Shown here piece by piece: positions 45,310 through 53,297 of a DNA stretch of 60,668 nucleotides. Position 1 is the first letter of the stretch. The number at the start of each line of letters is the position of its first letter. Both the position numbers and the translations under genes were made by a program. Below the pieces are notes generated by a model. It was not told the DNA's origin. It did no database searches and saw only the letters and a list, made by a program, of their open reading frames with translations. The stretch covers positions 1-60,668 of the forward strand of contig JAKSRG010000016.1 of NCBI GenBank assembly GCA_024403735.1, read 5' to 3'. Source of the DNA: Clostridia bacterium. GTDB taxonomy: Bacteria > Bacillota > Clostridia > Saccharofermentanales > Saccharofermentanaceae.

Positions 45310-45342
45310 TTGATATCAAGATAAAATATGCTAGAATACTAG
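45310..45342 (+). promoter_or_regulatory. kdgA promoter with shared operator, copy 3
   Basis: TTGATA (45310-45315), 16-bp spacer, TAGAAT (45332-45337). The -10 is inside CTAGAATACTAG (45331-45342), identical to copy 2 and one base different from copy 1. The site is also upstream of the divergent uxaC. Confidence 0.75.
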
Positions 45343-45373
45343 TAAACCTTTACAAAGTTGGAGGATATATGAG

Positions 45374-46006
45374 ATGAGTATAACTGAACAGATAATGGAA
45401 GCTGGAATTGTTCCAGTAGTAGTACTAGATAAGGCTTCAGATGCAATCCCTCTTGCCAATGCACTTTTGGCTGGTGGAGTTAAGTTTATGGAGATTACTC
45501 TTCGTACTTCATGCGCATTAGAAGCTATTGAATTGGTAAGTAAGAATGTTCCGGATATGATTGTTGGAGCAGGTACAGTAATTAATGTTGAACAGGCTAA
45601 GGCAGCTGTTAATAGCGGAGCTAAGTTTATTGTTTCTCCAGGTCTCTCAGTAGACACTGTTAAGTGGTGTAACGATAATGGCGTTACATGCTGTCCAGGT
45701 TGTGTAACACCTACAGAGATCATGACAGCTATGTCACTTGGTCTTAAGGTTGTTAAGTTCTTCCCAGCTAATGTATATGGTGGAATTAAGGCTATTAAGG
45801 CTTTGTCAGCTCCATTTGGAGATGTTAAGTTCCTTCCAACAGGCGGAGTAAGTGCTGATAACATGAAGGAGTTCCTCGAGGTTAAATCAGTAGCTGCAGT
45901 AGGCGGTAGCTGGATTTGCACTAAGGCCGATGTTAACAACGGTGAATTCGATAAGATTACTAAGCTTTCTAAGGAAGCTACAGATATTATTAAGTCAATT
46001 AGATAA
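45374..46006 (+). CDS. kdgA: 2-keto-3-deoxy-6-phosphogluconate aldolase (KdgA/Eda)
   Basis: 210 residues, class I aldolase of the Eda family. 'MEITLRT' holds the catalytic Glu, 'FIVSPG', 'CPGCVTPTEIMTA', and 'VVKFFPA' holds the Schiff-base Lys. It cleaves KDPG to pyruvate and glyceraldehyde-3-phosphate. GGAGG lies 9 nt before the ATG at 45374. First gene of a two-gene operon with kdgK. Confidence 0.95.
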   Translation: MSITEQIMEAGIVPVVVLDKASDAIPLANALLAGGVKFMEITLRTSCALEAIELVSKNVPDMIVGAGTVINVEQAKAAVNSGAKFIVSPGLSVDTVKWCNDNGVTCCPGCVTPTEIMTAMSLGLKVVKFFPANVYGGIKAIKALSAPFGDVKFLPTGGVSADNMKEFLEVKSVAAVGGSWICTKADVNNGEFDKITKLSKEATDIIKSIR

Positions 46007-46027
46007 TAATTATAAGAGGTAAGATAA

Positions 46028-47053
46028 ATGAAGATTTTAACACTTGGTGAGATCATGCTCAGACTAAAGACTCCTGGTCATGATAGATTTTTCCAGTCTC
46101 CTATGTTCGAGGCTACTTTCGGTGGTGGTGAGGCTAACGTAGCAGTATCACTTTCAAATTACGGAATGGATGCAGAGTACTGTACAGTTCTTCCTGAAAA
46201 TACGATTGGTGACGAATGTATCAATGAGCTCAGAAGATTTGGCGTAGGTACAAAGAAGATTATGCGTGGTAAGGGAAGAATGGGTATTTATTACCTTGAG
46301 ACAGGTGCTAATCAGCGTCCTTCAAAGGTAATCTATGATCGTGAGTATTCATCTATCGCTATTGCAGATGTATCTGTGTTTGATTGGGATAGTATTTTCG
46401 AGGACGTTAATTGGTTCCATATTACAGGTATTACACCAGCTATCTCAGAGAGTGCTTCAGTAATCTCTATTGAGGCTGTTAAGGAAGCTAAGAAGCGTGG
46501 CGTTAAGGTATCTTGTGACCTTAACTATCGTAAGAACCTCTGGAAGTATGGTAAAGAAGCTTCTGAAGTAATGAAGGAGATTACAAAGTATGTAGACGTT
46601 GTAATCGCTAACGAAGAAGATTGTCAGAAGTCACTTGGTATTAAGGCTGATGTAGAAGTTACTGATGGTGAGCTTGATACTAAGAAGTACGAGAAGCTTT
46701 CTAACAAAGTAATGTCTATCTATCCAAATGTTTCTGTTGTTGCTATCACACTTCGTGAGAGTAAGAGTGCAGATATTAATGGTTGGTCAGCATGTATCAA
46801 CGATGGTAAGGAATTCTACGTAAGCCGTAAGTATATGATGTCTGATATCGTAGATAGAGTAGGCGGTGGCGATTCATTTGCTGGTGGCCTTATCTATGGT
46901 CTTATTAATTATGACAGTAATCCTAAGGCTTTGGAGTTCGCTGTGGCTGCTAGCTGTCTCAAGCACTCAATTAACGGTGACTTTAATAGAGTTACAGTTA
47001 AGGAAGTAGAGACACTCATGAATGGTGATGCTTCAGGTAGAGTACAAAGATAA
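46028..47053 (+). CDS. kdgK: 2-keto-3-deoxygluconate kinase (KdgK)
   Basis: 341 residues, PfkB sugar kinase: '[17 protein letters not shown]' (substrate loop, G-G-x-x-N-x-A) near residue 31 and '[17 protein letters not shown]' (catalytic Asp and anion hole) near residue 280. It phosphorylates the KDG made by UxuA for the upstream-encoded aldolase. It lies 21 nt after kdgA with AAGAGG ahead of the ATG. Confidence 0.93.
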   Translation: MKILTLGEIMLRLKTPGHDRFFQSPMFEATFGGGEANVAVSLSNYGMDAEYCTVLPENTIGDECINELRRFGVGTKKIMRGKGRMGIYYLETGANQRPSKVIYDREYSSIAIADVSVFDWDSIFEDVNWFHITGITPAISESASVISIEAVKEAKKRGVKVSCDLNYRKNLWKYGKEASEVMKEITKYVDVVIANEEDCQKSLGIKADVEVTDGELDTKKYEKLSNKVMSIYPNVSVVAITLRESKSADINGWSACINDGKEFYVSRKYMMSDIVDRVGGGDSFAGGLIYGLINYDSNPKALEFAVAASCLKHSINGDFNRVTVKEVETLMNGDASGRVQR

Positions 47054-47070
47054 TAAACAATTGTTGTTTT

Positions 47071-47232
47071 TCATAGAACATTTCTCTTGAGTTCAGTAAC
47101 CAGCTGGTTGCTGAACTCATACAATTTTTGGGACAATTCTATGTCTTTTGAACGTTTGGATGATGAAGCGATTTTCTTCTTGTAGAAGTACTCGCCAGTA
47201 ATATTAGATACCTCTAATGCTTTTTGTAGTGA
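47071..47232 (-). pseudogene. Remnant of a short-chain dehydrogenase (C-terminal end only)
   Basis: On the minus strand, 53 codons are open before a TGA at 47071-47073. The translation contains 'LEVSNITGEYFYKKK' then 'SQKLYEFSNQLVTELK', which matches the C-terminal pattern of classical/retinol-dehydrogenase-like SDR proteins (TGkYF...kLWe.S). A stop codon lies immediately before this stretch, and no Rossmann fold, TGxxxGxG or YxxxK part exists nearby, so the gene was truncated from its 5' side. Confidence 0.68.
47088..47119. terminator. 14-bp hairpin downstream of kdgK
   Basis: TGAGTTCAGTAACC-AGCT-GGTTGCTGAACTCA is a near-perfect palindrome (one G-U), with ATTTTT starting four bases later. 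It may end the kdgA-kdgK transcript, although it lies within the SDR remnant and may be partly coincidental. Confidence 0.45.
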
Positions 47233-47281
47233 TTATATCGTAACAAATCTCGTTATTCTGTCGGAAAGTAGAGTTTTGTTA

Positions 47282-47287
47282 TATAAT
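47282..47287 (+). promoter_or_regulatory. -10 element immediately before the response regulator start
   Basis: TATAAT at 47282-47287 ends 7 nt before the ATG at 47295, so transcription would begin at or beside the start codon. No ribosome binding site is visible before this ATG. No good -35 at 16-18 bp was found. Confidence 0.5.
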
Positions 47288-47294
47288 CTTCAAT

Positions 47295-47978
47295 ATGGAT
47301 AAGAGATTATTAATTGCTGAAGATGATAAAGAGATAAATAAGCTGCTTTGTGATTATTTAGGATCACAAGGTTATGAGACTGTCGCTTGTTATGACGGTC
47401 TTAATGCTATTAATCAACTAAGAGATGGCACATTTGATTTGGTGCTTCTTGACTTGATGCTTCCGTTTAAAAGTGGTGATCAGGTCTTAGAACAAATGAG
47501 AGAGAACTCGAGCACTCCAGTTATTATTGTGTCTGCCAAGGACACTGTAAGAAATAAGATTGATCTTCTTCGTATGGGTGCAGATGATTATATTACTAAG
47601 CCTTTTGATTTGGATGAGCTTCTTGTGCGTATTGAGGTTGTATTAAGAAGAACTTCATCAGATACTTCATCAACAGTTACTAAGGTATTAACTCATAAGA
47701 ATATGGAAGTTGATACTGGTTCAAAGAAGGTAATTGTTAATGGTAATGAGCTAGTATTGACTGCGAAGGAATATGGAATAATTGAGCTTCTTATAACTAA
47801 CCCTAATAAGATGTTCTCGAAAACAAACCTTTTCGAAAGTGTATGGCACGAAGACTATTTAGGTGACGATAACCTTATCAAGGTTCATATGAGTAAGGTT
47901 AGAAGCAAGATTAAAGAGTTCGATGAAGAGAATGAATATATAGAGACTGTATGGGGAATGGGATATAGATTGAAATAA
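47295..47978 (+). CDS. OmpR/PhoB-family response regulator
   Basis: 227 residues: receiver domain with acidic pair 'AEDDKE', phospho-acceptor Asp53 in 'VLLDLMLP', 'VSAKD' and Lys in 'ITKPFD', then an OmpR winged helix from ~130 ('LTAKEYGIIELLITNPNKMFSK', 'VHMSKVRSKI', 'VWGMGYRLK'). The start is fixed by the conserved 'RLLIAEDD' strand, yet there is no Shine-Dalgarno and a TATAAT sits just upstream, suggesting a leaderless mRNA. The likely partner kinase is at 50594, after the sirtuin and ABC genes. Confidence 0.93.
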   Translation: MDKRLLIAEDDKEINKLLCDYLGSQGYETVACYDGLNAINQLRDGTFDLVLLDLMLPFKSGDQVLEQMRENSSTPVIIVSAKDTVRNKIDLLRMGADDYITKPFDLDELLVRIEVVLRRTSSDTSSTVTKVLTHKNMEVDTGSKKVIVNGNELVLTAKEYGIIELLITNPNKMFSKTNLFESVWHEDYLGDDNLIKVHMSKVRSKIKEFDEENEYIETVWGMGYRLK

Positions 47979-48007
47979 ATATATCAAGTCTTACCAGAAA
48001 GGAACGT

Positions 48008-48754
48008 ATGATTATGGAACCGGATTATATTAAGTTGAATGAAATAATTAAGGACTCGGAGCATATTGTTTTCTTTGGAGGAGCTGGTGTATCAACTGAG
48101 AGTGGTATTCCAGATTTCAGATCAACAGATGGTTTGTATAATCAGCACGATGTAAGATTTGACGGTTATTCACCAGAGTATTTATTAAGTATAGATTGTC
48201 TTAAATATGAGCCTAAGGTTTTCTATGAGTTCTATAGACAGAAATTAAATGTAGATGGTATTGAACCTAACAAGGCACATATTAAGCTTGCTCAGATGGA
48301 GAAGGCTAATAAGCTTGACGGTATTATTACTCAGAATATCGATGGACTTCATCAGAAGGCTGGTAGTGTTAATGTTCAAGAAGTGCATGGTTCAACACTT
48401 CGTAATTATTGTAGCCGTTGTCATAAGAAGTATCCTTCTGATTACATATTTACATGTGGTGAGCAGATCCCTAAGTGTAAGATTTGTGGAGGTATGGTAA
48501 GACCAGAAGTTACTTTGTATGGTGAATCATTACCTGAGGATGCATGGCGAGAGTCAGTTAAGTTAATTAGAAATGCTGATTGCCTTATTATCGGAGGAAC
48601 TTCTTTGGTTGTTAATCCTGCTGCATCTTTGGCTATGGGCTTTAGAGGTAAATATCTTATTATTATTAATAAGCAGGTTACAGCTGCTGACCAAAGTGCC
48701 TCATTAGTATTCCATAGAAGTATTTCTGAAGTTCTGGAGAAAATTGAGTTATAA
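48008..48754 (+). CDS. cobB: Sir2-family NAD-dependent protein deacylase (sirtuin)
   Basis: 248 residues: 'GAGVSTESGIPDFRS' (NAD site), 'TQNIDGLHQKAG', catalytic His in 'VHGS', and zinc cysteines in 'CSRCHKKYP' and 'CKICGG'. It removes acetyl or longer acyl groups from lysines using NAD. It lies 29 nt after the response regulator with no terminator. ATG 48008 or the in-frame ATG 48014 are both possible because GGA at 48001-48003 is 4 or 10 nt away. Its insertion between a regulator and its transporter and kinase genes is unusual. Confidence 0.93.
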   Translation: MIMEPDYIKLNEIIKDSEHIVFFGGAGVSTESGIPDFRSTDGLYNQHDVRFDGYSPEYLLSIDCLKYEPKVFYEFYRQKLNVDGIEPNKAHIKLAQMEKANKLDGIITQNIDGLHQKAGSVNVQEVHGSTLRNYCSRCHKKYPSDYIFTCGEQIPKCKICGGMVRPEVTLYGESLPEDAWRESVKLIRNADCLIIGGTSLVVNPAASLAMGFRGKYLIIINKQVTAADQSASLVFHRSISEVLEKIEL

Positions 48755-48769
48755 GTGTTAACAATCGAT

Positions 48770-48800
48770 TTAACCTTTATTTAACCTTTTGATTAACCTT
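48770..48800 (+). promoter_or_regulatory. Triple direct repeat TTAACCTT ahead of the ABC operon
   Basis: Copies at 48770-48777, 48781-48788 and 48793-48800, spaced 11 and 12 bp, about one helical turn: the usual arrangement for OmpR/PhoB-type dimers. TATTAT at 48819-48824 may be the -10, with the last repeat overlapping the -35 position. A further dyad ATTGAGT/ACTCAAT lies at 48860-48878. Confidence 0.68.
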
Positions 48801-48897
48801 CTATTAATCAAGAGGTTTTATTATGTAGTCATGTTAAGAAAAAAGAGAAGAAAGAGAATATTGAGTGAATTACTCAATTGGAAAAGGAGATAAATGT

Positions 48898-49809
48898 ATG
48901 TCAGATACAGTAATCAAACTTGATAAGCTAACTAAAGCTTATGGCAAAGTTAAAGTAGTAAATGAGTTCAATCTCGAAGTTAAGCGTGGTCACATCTATG
49001 GTCTTATTGGACCTAACGGTGCAGGTAAGACAACAATCATGAAGATGATGGCAGGCCTTACATCAGTTACTAAGGGTAGCATGGAATTCTTTGGTGATAA
49101 GAACCTTGATAAGAATAGACCAAGAATGAGCTTCATGATTGAGAACCCAATTCTTGATATCAATATGACAGCTAGAGAGAACCTTGAATATGTAGGATAT
49201 CTCAAAGGCATTCCTAGCCAGGAAAAGTACGATGAAATCCTCGAATTTGTTGGACTTGGTAAAGTAGGTAAGAAGCGTGCAGGTAACTTTTCATTAGGTA
49301 TGAGACAGCGTCTTGGTATCGCAATGGCGATAATATCTGAGCCAGAAGTTCTTGTCCTTGATGAGCCAGTTAATGGCCTTGATCCAGAAGGAATTGTAGA
49401 TGTTAGAAATCTTCTAACTAAGCTCTCTCAGGAGAAGAACGTAACAATTCTTATCTCAAGTCATCTTCTTTCCGAACTTTCTGAGTTCTGTACAGACTAC
49501 GCGATCATTAATCATGGTCAGCTAGTTGAGACTATCAGTGCAGAGGAACTCAGAATTAAGTGTGAGAACCACATTACAATCAAGACTGATGATATTCCAG
49601 CAACAACAGCAGTACTCGAGCAGAAGCTTGGTATCAAGGAATATAAAGTGGTTCATAACGAGGAGATACATGTTTTCGAGAAGGTCGATGAACTTATGAC
49701 TATATCGAAAACAATCACAGATGCAGGATTAACTATCCTCAAGTTTGTAGCTGAAGGTGCAAATCTCGAGGAATACTATTTGTCAAAGGTAGGTGGCGAA
49801 CATGCTTAA
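48898..49809 (+). CDS. ABC transporter ATP-binding protein (BcrA-like)
   Basis: 303 residues. Walker A 'GPNGAGKTT' near residue 40, signature 'FSLGMRQRLGIAMA', Walker B 'VLVLDEPVNGLDPEG', H-loop 'SSHLLSE', and a ~75-residue C-terminal part typical of BcrA-type exporters. The ATG at 48898 follows AAAGGAGA by 8 nt. It overlaps the permease gene by 8 nt. Together with the adjacent kinase it resembles peptide-antibiotic self-protection or sensing systems; substrate unknown. Confidence 0.9.
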   Translation: MSDTVIKLDKLTKAYGKVKVVNEFNLEVKRGHIYGLIGPNGAGKTTIMKMMAGLTSVTKGSMEFFGDKNLDKNRPRMSFMIENPILDINMTARENLEYVGYLKGIPSQEKYDEILEFVGLGKVGKKRAGNFSLGMRQRLGIAMAIISEPEVLVLDEPVNGLDPEGIVDVRNLLTKLSQEKNVTILISSHLLSELSEFCTDYAIINHGQLVETISAEELRIKCENHITIKTDDIPATTAVLEQKLGIKEYKVVHNEEIHVFEKVDELMTISKTITDAGLTILKFVAEGANLEEYYLSKVGGEHA

Positions 49810-50551
49810 GTTAGCAAAAGCCGATATTTATAGATTTTTTAAGTCAGGTATTTTTAGCAAGATTTTGATCCTTCTTTCATGCTTGCTACCAATCGTAATG
49901 TTTTTGATTTCATTGACATTTAAGCATAATGATGCAGGTTTAGATGATTTCCTTATTGAATCTCAGATGCCCTTACTCATGATTGTAATGCTAGCAATTC
50001 CAACAATATTCGCTGTATTTGTTGGTACATCCTATAACAGCAGACTTGCTTACTACGAGATTATGGATGGTAATAAGCCACTTAAGATTGTAGTTACGAA
50101 GATTATTTCATTAGGCCTATTACTATCTACTATCGTATATGTGCCATTTGCAATTCTTTGCGGCATCGTTGGTGGGGTAAATGGTTTCGGTAATATGGAA
50201 AACCCTGTGCTATTCTTTGTGCTTACATATGTGATCTTCGCCCATATCATCATTGCAACTTTGCTTTATTCAATGATTGCTAGAAATCTTATTCTTGCTT
50301 CATTCATACCATATATCAGAATGGGATTTCTTGATCTTTTGGTAACAATGTTTGGAGAAGTTTATTTCCTTGCTGATGGTAAAGATGTTCCAGCTTTTTT
50401 TGATGTGTTTATCTATAATCAGATGGGTAAGTTTACTAGTGGCGTTTACAGTAATTCTTTTGTTGTTTATACTATCTTGAGTGCTGTGATTGAGATTGCT
50501 GTTCTTGCTAGTATCGCAGTTATGGTATATAGAAAGAAGAAGTTTAAGTAA
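49802..50551 (+). CDS. ABC-2 type permease (BcrB-like)
   Basis: 249 residues with about six membrane segments (ILILLSCLLPIVMFLISL; MLAIPTIFAVFVGTSY; IISLGLLLSTIVYVPFAILCG; VLFFVLTYVIFAHIIIATLLY; and a C-terminal hairpin) and a basic end (YRKKKFK). The start is the ATG at 49802 inside the ATPase gene, with GGTAGGTGG ahead. It forms the channel of the exporter with the preceding ATPase. Confidence 0.85.
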   Translation: MLKLAKADIYRFFKSGIFSKILILLSCLLPIVMFLISLTFKHNDAGLDDFLIESQMPLLMIVMLAIPTIFAVFVGTSYNSRLAYYEIMDGNKPLKIVVTKIISLGLLLSTIVYVPFAILCGIVGGVNGFGNMENPVLFFVLTYVIFAHIIIATLLYSMIARNLILASFIPYIRMGFLDLLVTMFGEVYFLADGKDVPAFFDVFIYNQMGKFTSGVYSNSFVVYTILSAVIEIAVLASIAVMVYRKKKFK

Positions 50552-50593
50552 TAAGCTTTAACGTTGAGAAGTTGAATTATTAAGGAGGATATT

Positions 50594-51505
50594 ATGGAAC
50601 CAATTGAGATCTTGGGACTTTGTATCCTCCTTTTTGTTATTCTTCTACTCGTAGCATATATTGTTATCCTGAAACTTCAGATTATTAAGTTTACTAAGAA
50701 GGTAGATGAATTATTAGATCAAGAATATAACGAACTAATAAAGATTGATACTTTTGATAAGAGTATTGTTGACCTAGCTAAGAGCATGAATAAGCATGTT
50801 TTCCTTCAGCGTAAATTAGCTAGTGATTATATTGAGGAACGTAAGAAACTTAATAACCTTGTCTCTGGTATCTCTCATGATTTCAGAACTCCATTAACAG
50901 CTTCTATCGGATATCTTCAGATGATTCAGAAGAGTGGAGTAATTACAGATACAAAAAATCAGGAGTATTTACGAATAGCGATTGATAAGAATATGTATCT
51001 TAAGCAATTGTCTGATGATTTCTTTGATGTTTCTAAGATGAGTGTTAAAGCATCGCGTGATGTTAACGTTGAAAAAGTATTACTTAGTAGCATTCTCGAA
51101 GAAAGACTTCTTGAGCAGTTTGATTGGATTAATGATAGAGGCATTGTGCCAGAGATTAATATCGATTCAGATGTATATATAGATATCGATAAACATGACA
51201 TAGATAGAGTTATATATAATGTTTTCTCTAACTGCCAGAAATATGCTGTATCTACACTTAAGGTGTTACTTACAAAAGAAAAACTCGTGATATCTAATGG
51301 TGTTATGGATTCTAATGAGATTGATGCTGATAAAGTTTTCGAGCCATTCTATAGAGGTGTATCACGAAATAAAGAAGGAAGTGGATTAGGTTTATACGTT
51401 GTATCCTGCATTGCTAATGAGTATGGATTTGGTATAGAAGCATCATTAGTTAAAAATGAATTCGCAATTTCAATAGTATTTGATAAAAAAGAGTCTCAAG
51501 TTTGA
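50594..51505 (+). CDS. Membrane histidine kinase with minimal sensor part
   Basis: 303 residues. A single N-terminal membrane segment (ILGLCILLFVILLLVAYIVIL), no extracytoplasmic domain, a helical linker, then H-box 'GISHDFRTPL' (His near residue 95), N-box 'NVFSNCQKYA' and G-box 'GSGLGLYVVSCIANEYG'. Such kinases usually sense through a partner membrane protein; the ABC permease immediately upstream is the obvious candidate. AAGGAGG precedes the ATG. Its stop codon lies within the terminator. Confidence 0.9.
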   Translation: MEPIEILGLCILLFVILLLVAYIVILKLQIIKFTKKVDELLDQEYNELIKIDTFDKSIVDLAKSMNKHVFLQRKLASDYIEERKKLNNLVSGISHDFRTPLTASIGYLQMIQKSGVITDTKNQEYLRIAIDKNMYLKQLSDDFFDVSKMSVKASRDVNVEKVLLSSILEERLLEQFDWINDRGIVPEINIDSDVYIDIDKHDIDRVIYNVFSNCQKYAVSTLKVLLTKEKLVISNGVMDSNEIDADKVFEPFYRGVSRNKEGSGLGLYVVSCIANEYGFGIEASLVKNEFAISIVFDKKESQV

Positions 51506-51515
51506 GGCTTTTTTT
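51491..51515 (+). terminator. Terminator of the ABC-kinase operon
   Basis: 7-bp stem AGTCTCA (51492-51498) / TGAGGCT (51503-51509) with one G-U pair, then seven T. It includes the kinase stop codon. Confidence 0.85.
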
Positions 51516-51582
51516 CATTATATGTAATTAAAATCAATTCTTTTGTTATAATTATTAGATGATATTTGGTCGGAGGATTGGT

Positions 51583-52017
51583 ATGACTATTGATCAGCTT
51601 AATGTTTTGATTGATAAAAACAATGATTTGATTAAGCTTATTGATGCTATTTCTGGTGCGAAGATTAAAATATATTCTCTCTACATTTCCAATGAGACTG
51701 TGGGTGGTGTAGTTAGATTGATTGTTAATAAGCCTGATTTGGCTATAAGAGTATTGAAGGAGGCAAATCTAGTAGTTAGCAGAACAACGGTATTGGCACT
51801 AGTTGTTCCAGATAGTATGGAGACACTTAGCAAAATGCTAGTTACACTCAACAAGTGTAATGTTGAGACAGAGTATTTGTATTCATTTGTTCATAGCACA
51901 TCGGAGGATGATGTTGTTGTTTTGGTTGTGAGGACAAATGATATAAAGAGCTTGATTAAGGCATGTAGATGTTATTGTGTTGATGTATTGTCAGCTACAG
52001 AGATTTATAAATATTAA
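51583..52017 (+). CDS. Tandem ACT-domain protein
   Basis: 144 residues built of two beta-alpha-beta-beta-alpha-beta ACT-like halves ('IYSLYISNETVGGVVRLIVNKPDLAIRVLKEANL' and 'LVTLNKCNVETEYLYSFVHS...DVVVLVVRTND'). ACT domains bind amino acids. The ATG at 51583 follows CGGAGG; the upstream in-frame ATG at 51559 has no site. Its stop overlaps the start of the Met-gamma-lyase family gene by one base, so it may sense the amino acid that enzyme uses. Confidence 0.83.
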   Translation: MTIDQLNVLIDKNNDLIKLIDAISGAKIKIYSLYISNETVGGVVRLIVNKPDLAIRVLKEANLVVSRTTVLALVVPDSMETLSKMLVTLNKCNVETEYLYSFVHSTSEDDVVVLVVRTNDIKSLIKACRCYCVDVLSATEIYKY

Positions 52018-53282
52018 TGAGTAATAAGTATTCTCAGTATGGTATTAGTGATGAAGTAGCAGCACTTGCTGGTGAGGCTATGAAAGATATTGAAGCACAG
52101 TTCAAGGAGATTGAAGAGATTAGAGAATATAATCAGCTTCGTGTCCTTGAGGCGTTTAGAAAACATGCATTTGCAGAGCGCCATCTTGGTTCAACAACTG
52201 GCTATGGTTATGACGATGATGGAAGAGAGCGTATCGAAGAGATTTTTGCAGATCTTTTCGGTGGTGAAGCTGCATATGTAAGAATGCAGATATCTTCAGG
52301 TACACAGGCTATTTCAGCAATTCTTTATGGTATTTTGAGACCTGGTGATGAGCTACTTGCTGCTACAGGTCGTCCATATGATACACTCGCTCAGACAATT
52401 GGTGTGTCTGAAGAATCAGATTACGACGCATCGCTTATCAAGATGGGTACAACATATGATGAAGTTAATCTTCTTCCAGATGGTACACCAGATATTCCTG
52501 GCATCGTAGCTAAACTCAATGAGAAGACGAAGGTTGTATTTATTCAGAAGTCTAGAGGATACTCTACAAGAAGAGCCTTGATGGCTGATGATCTGACAGC
52601 AATCATTGCTGCTGTTCGTAAGTGGTCTAGTGAACATAAGCAGAGAATTATTATTGCTGTAGATAATTGCTATGGTGAGTTTGTTGAGCGTCAGGAACCT
52701 TGTGCCCTTGGTGCTGATATCTGTGGTGGTTCATTGATTAAGAACCCAGGTGCAGGTATTTGCATGACTGGTGGTTATGTAGTTGGTCGTAAGGATTTGG
52801 TTGAGAAGGTTGCTCAGAGAATTACAGCTCCTGGTCTTGGAAGCCATGTAGGCCCTACACTAGGCTTTAATAGATTTATTGCTCAGGGAATATTCAGAGC
52901 TCCTGCTACTGTAGCTGAGGCTTTGAAGGGCGCTGTGTTCGCTTCTAAGATGTTCGAGATGAAGGGTCTCAAGTCTAGTCCTGCTTCAAATGAGAAGCGT
53001 GGAGATATTGTTCAGACTATTGAATTCAATGATCCAGATAAATTAGTTAAGTTCTGCCAGATGATACAGGCTTGTTCTCCTGTTGATTCATTTGTTGCTC
53101 CAGAACCATATGCAATGCCTGGTTATTCAGATCAGGTTGTAATGGCAGCTGGTACTTTTGTTCAGGGCGCAACATCAGAGCTTTCATGTGATGGACCAAT
53201 ACGTGCTCCATATATAGCATATATGCAGGGTGGCCTCGTGTATGAGCAGGCTAAGCTTGCTGTAATGTTGTCAATGGATTGA
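52017..53282 (+). CDS. Methionine gamma-lyase family PLP enzyme (aluminium-resistance family)
   Basis: 421 residues, PF06838-like. 'FAERHLGSTTGYGYDDDGRERIEEIFADLFG' and 'RMQISSGTQAISAIL' at the N-terminal side, 'VDNCYGEFVE', and the PLP-Lys in 'GGSLIKNPGAGI'. A type I PLP enzyme related to cystathionine lyases; despite the family name the substrate is not settled. Translationally coupled to the ACT protein and followed 15 nt later by the HlyD-like gene. Confidence 0.88.
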   Translation: MSNKYSQYGISDEVAALAGEAMKDIEAQFKEIEEIREYNQLRVLEAFRKHAFAERHLGSTTGYGYDDDGRERIEEIFADLFGGEAAYVRMQISSGTQAISAILYGILRPGDELLAATGRPYDTLAQTIGVSEESDYDASLIKMGTTYDEVNLLPDGTPDIPGIVAKLNEKTKVVFIQKSRGYSTRRALMADDLTAIIAAVRKWSSEHKQRIIIAVDNCYGEFVERQEPCALGADICGGSLIKNPGAGICMTGGYVVGRKDLVEKVAQRITAPGLGSHVGPTLGFNRFIAQGIFRAPATVAEALKGAVFASKMFEMKGLKSSPASNEKRGDIVQTIEFNDPDKLVKFCQMIQACSPVDSFVAPEPYAMPGYSDQVVMAAGTFVQGATSELSCDGPIRAPYIAYMQGGLVYEQAKLAVMLSMD

Positions 53283-53297
53283 TGGAGGTTGATTTAA

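Noticed and set aside
47088..47119. 32-bp palindrome as an operator for the response regulator
   Set aside because: It lies within the SDR remnant coding sequence and 170 bp from the promoter, and is better placed as a transcript-end hairpin for kdgK.
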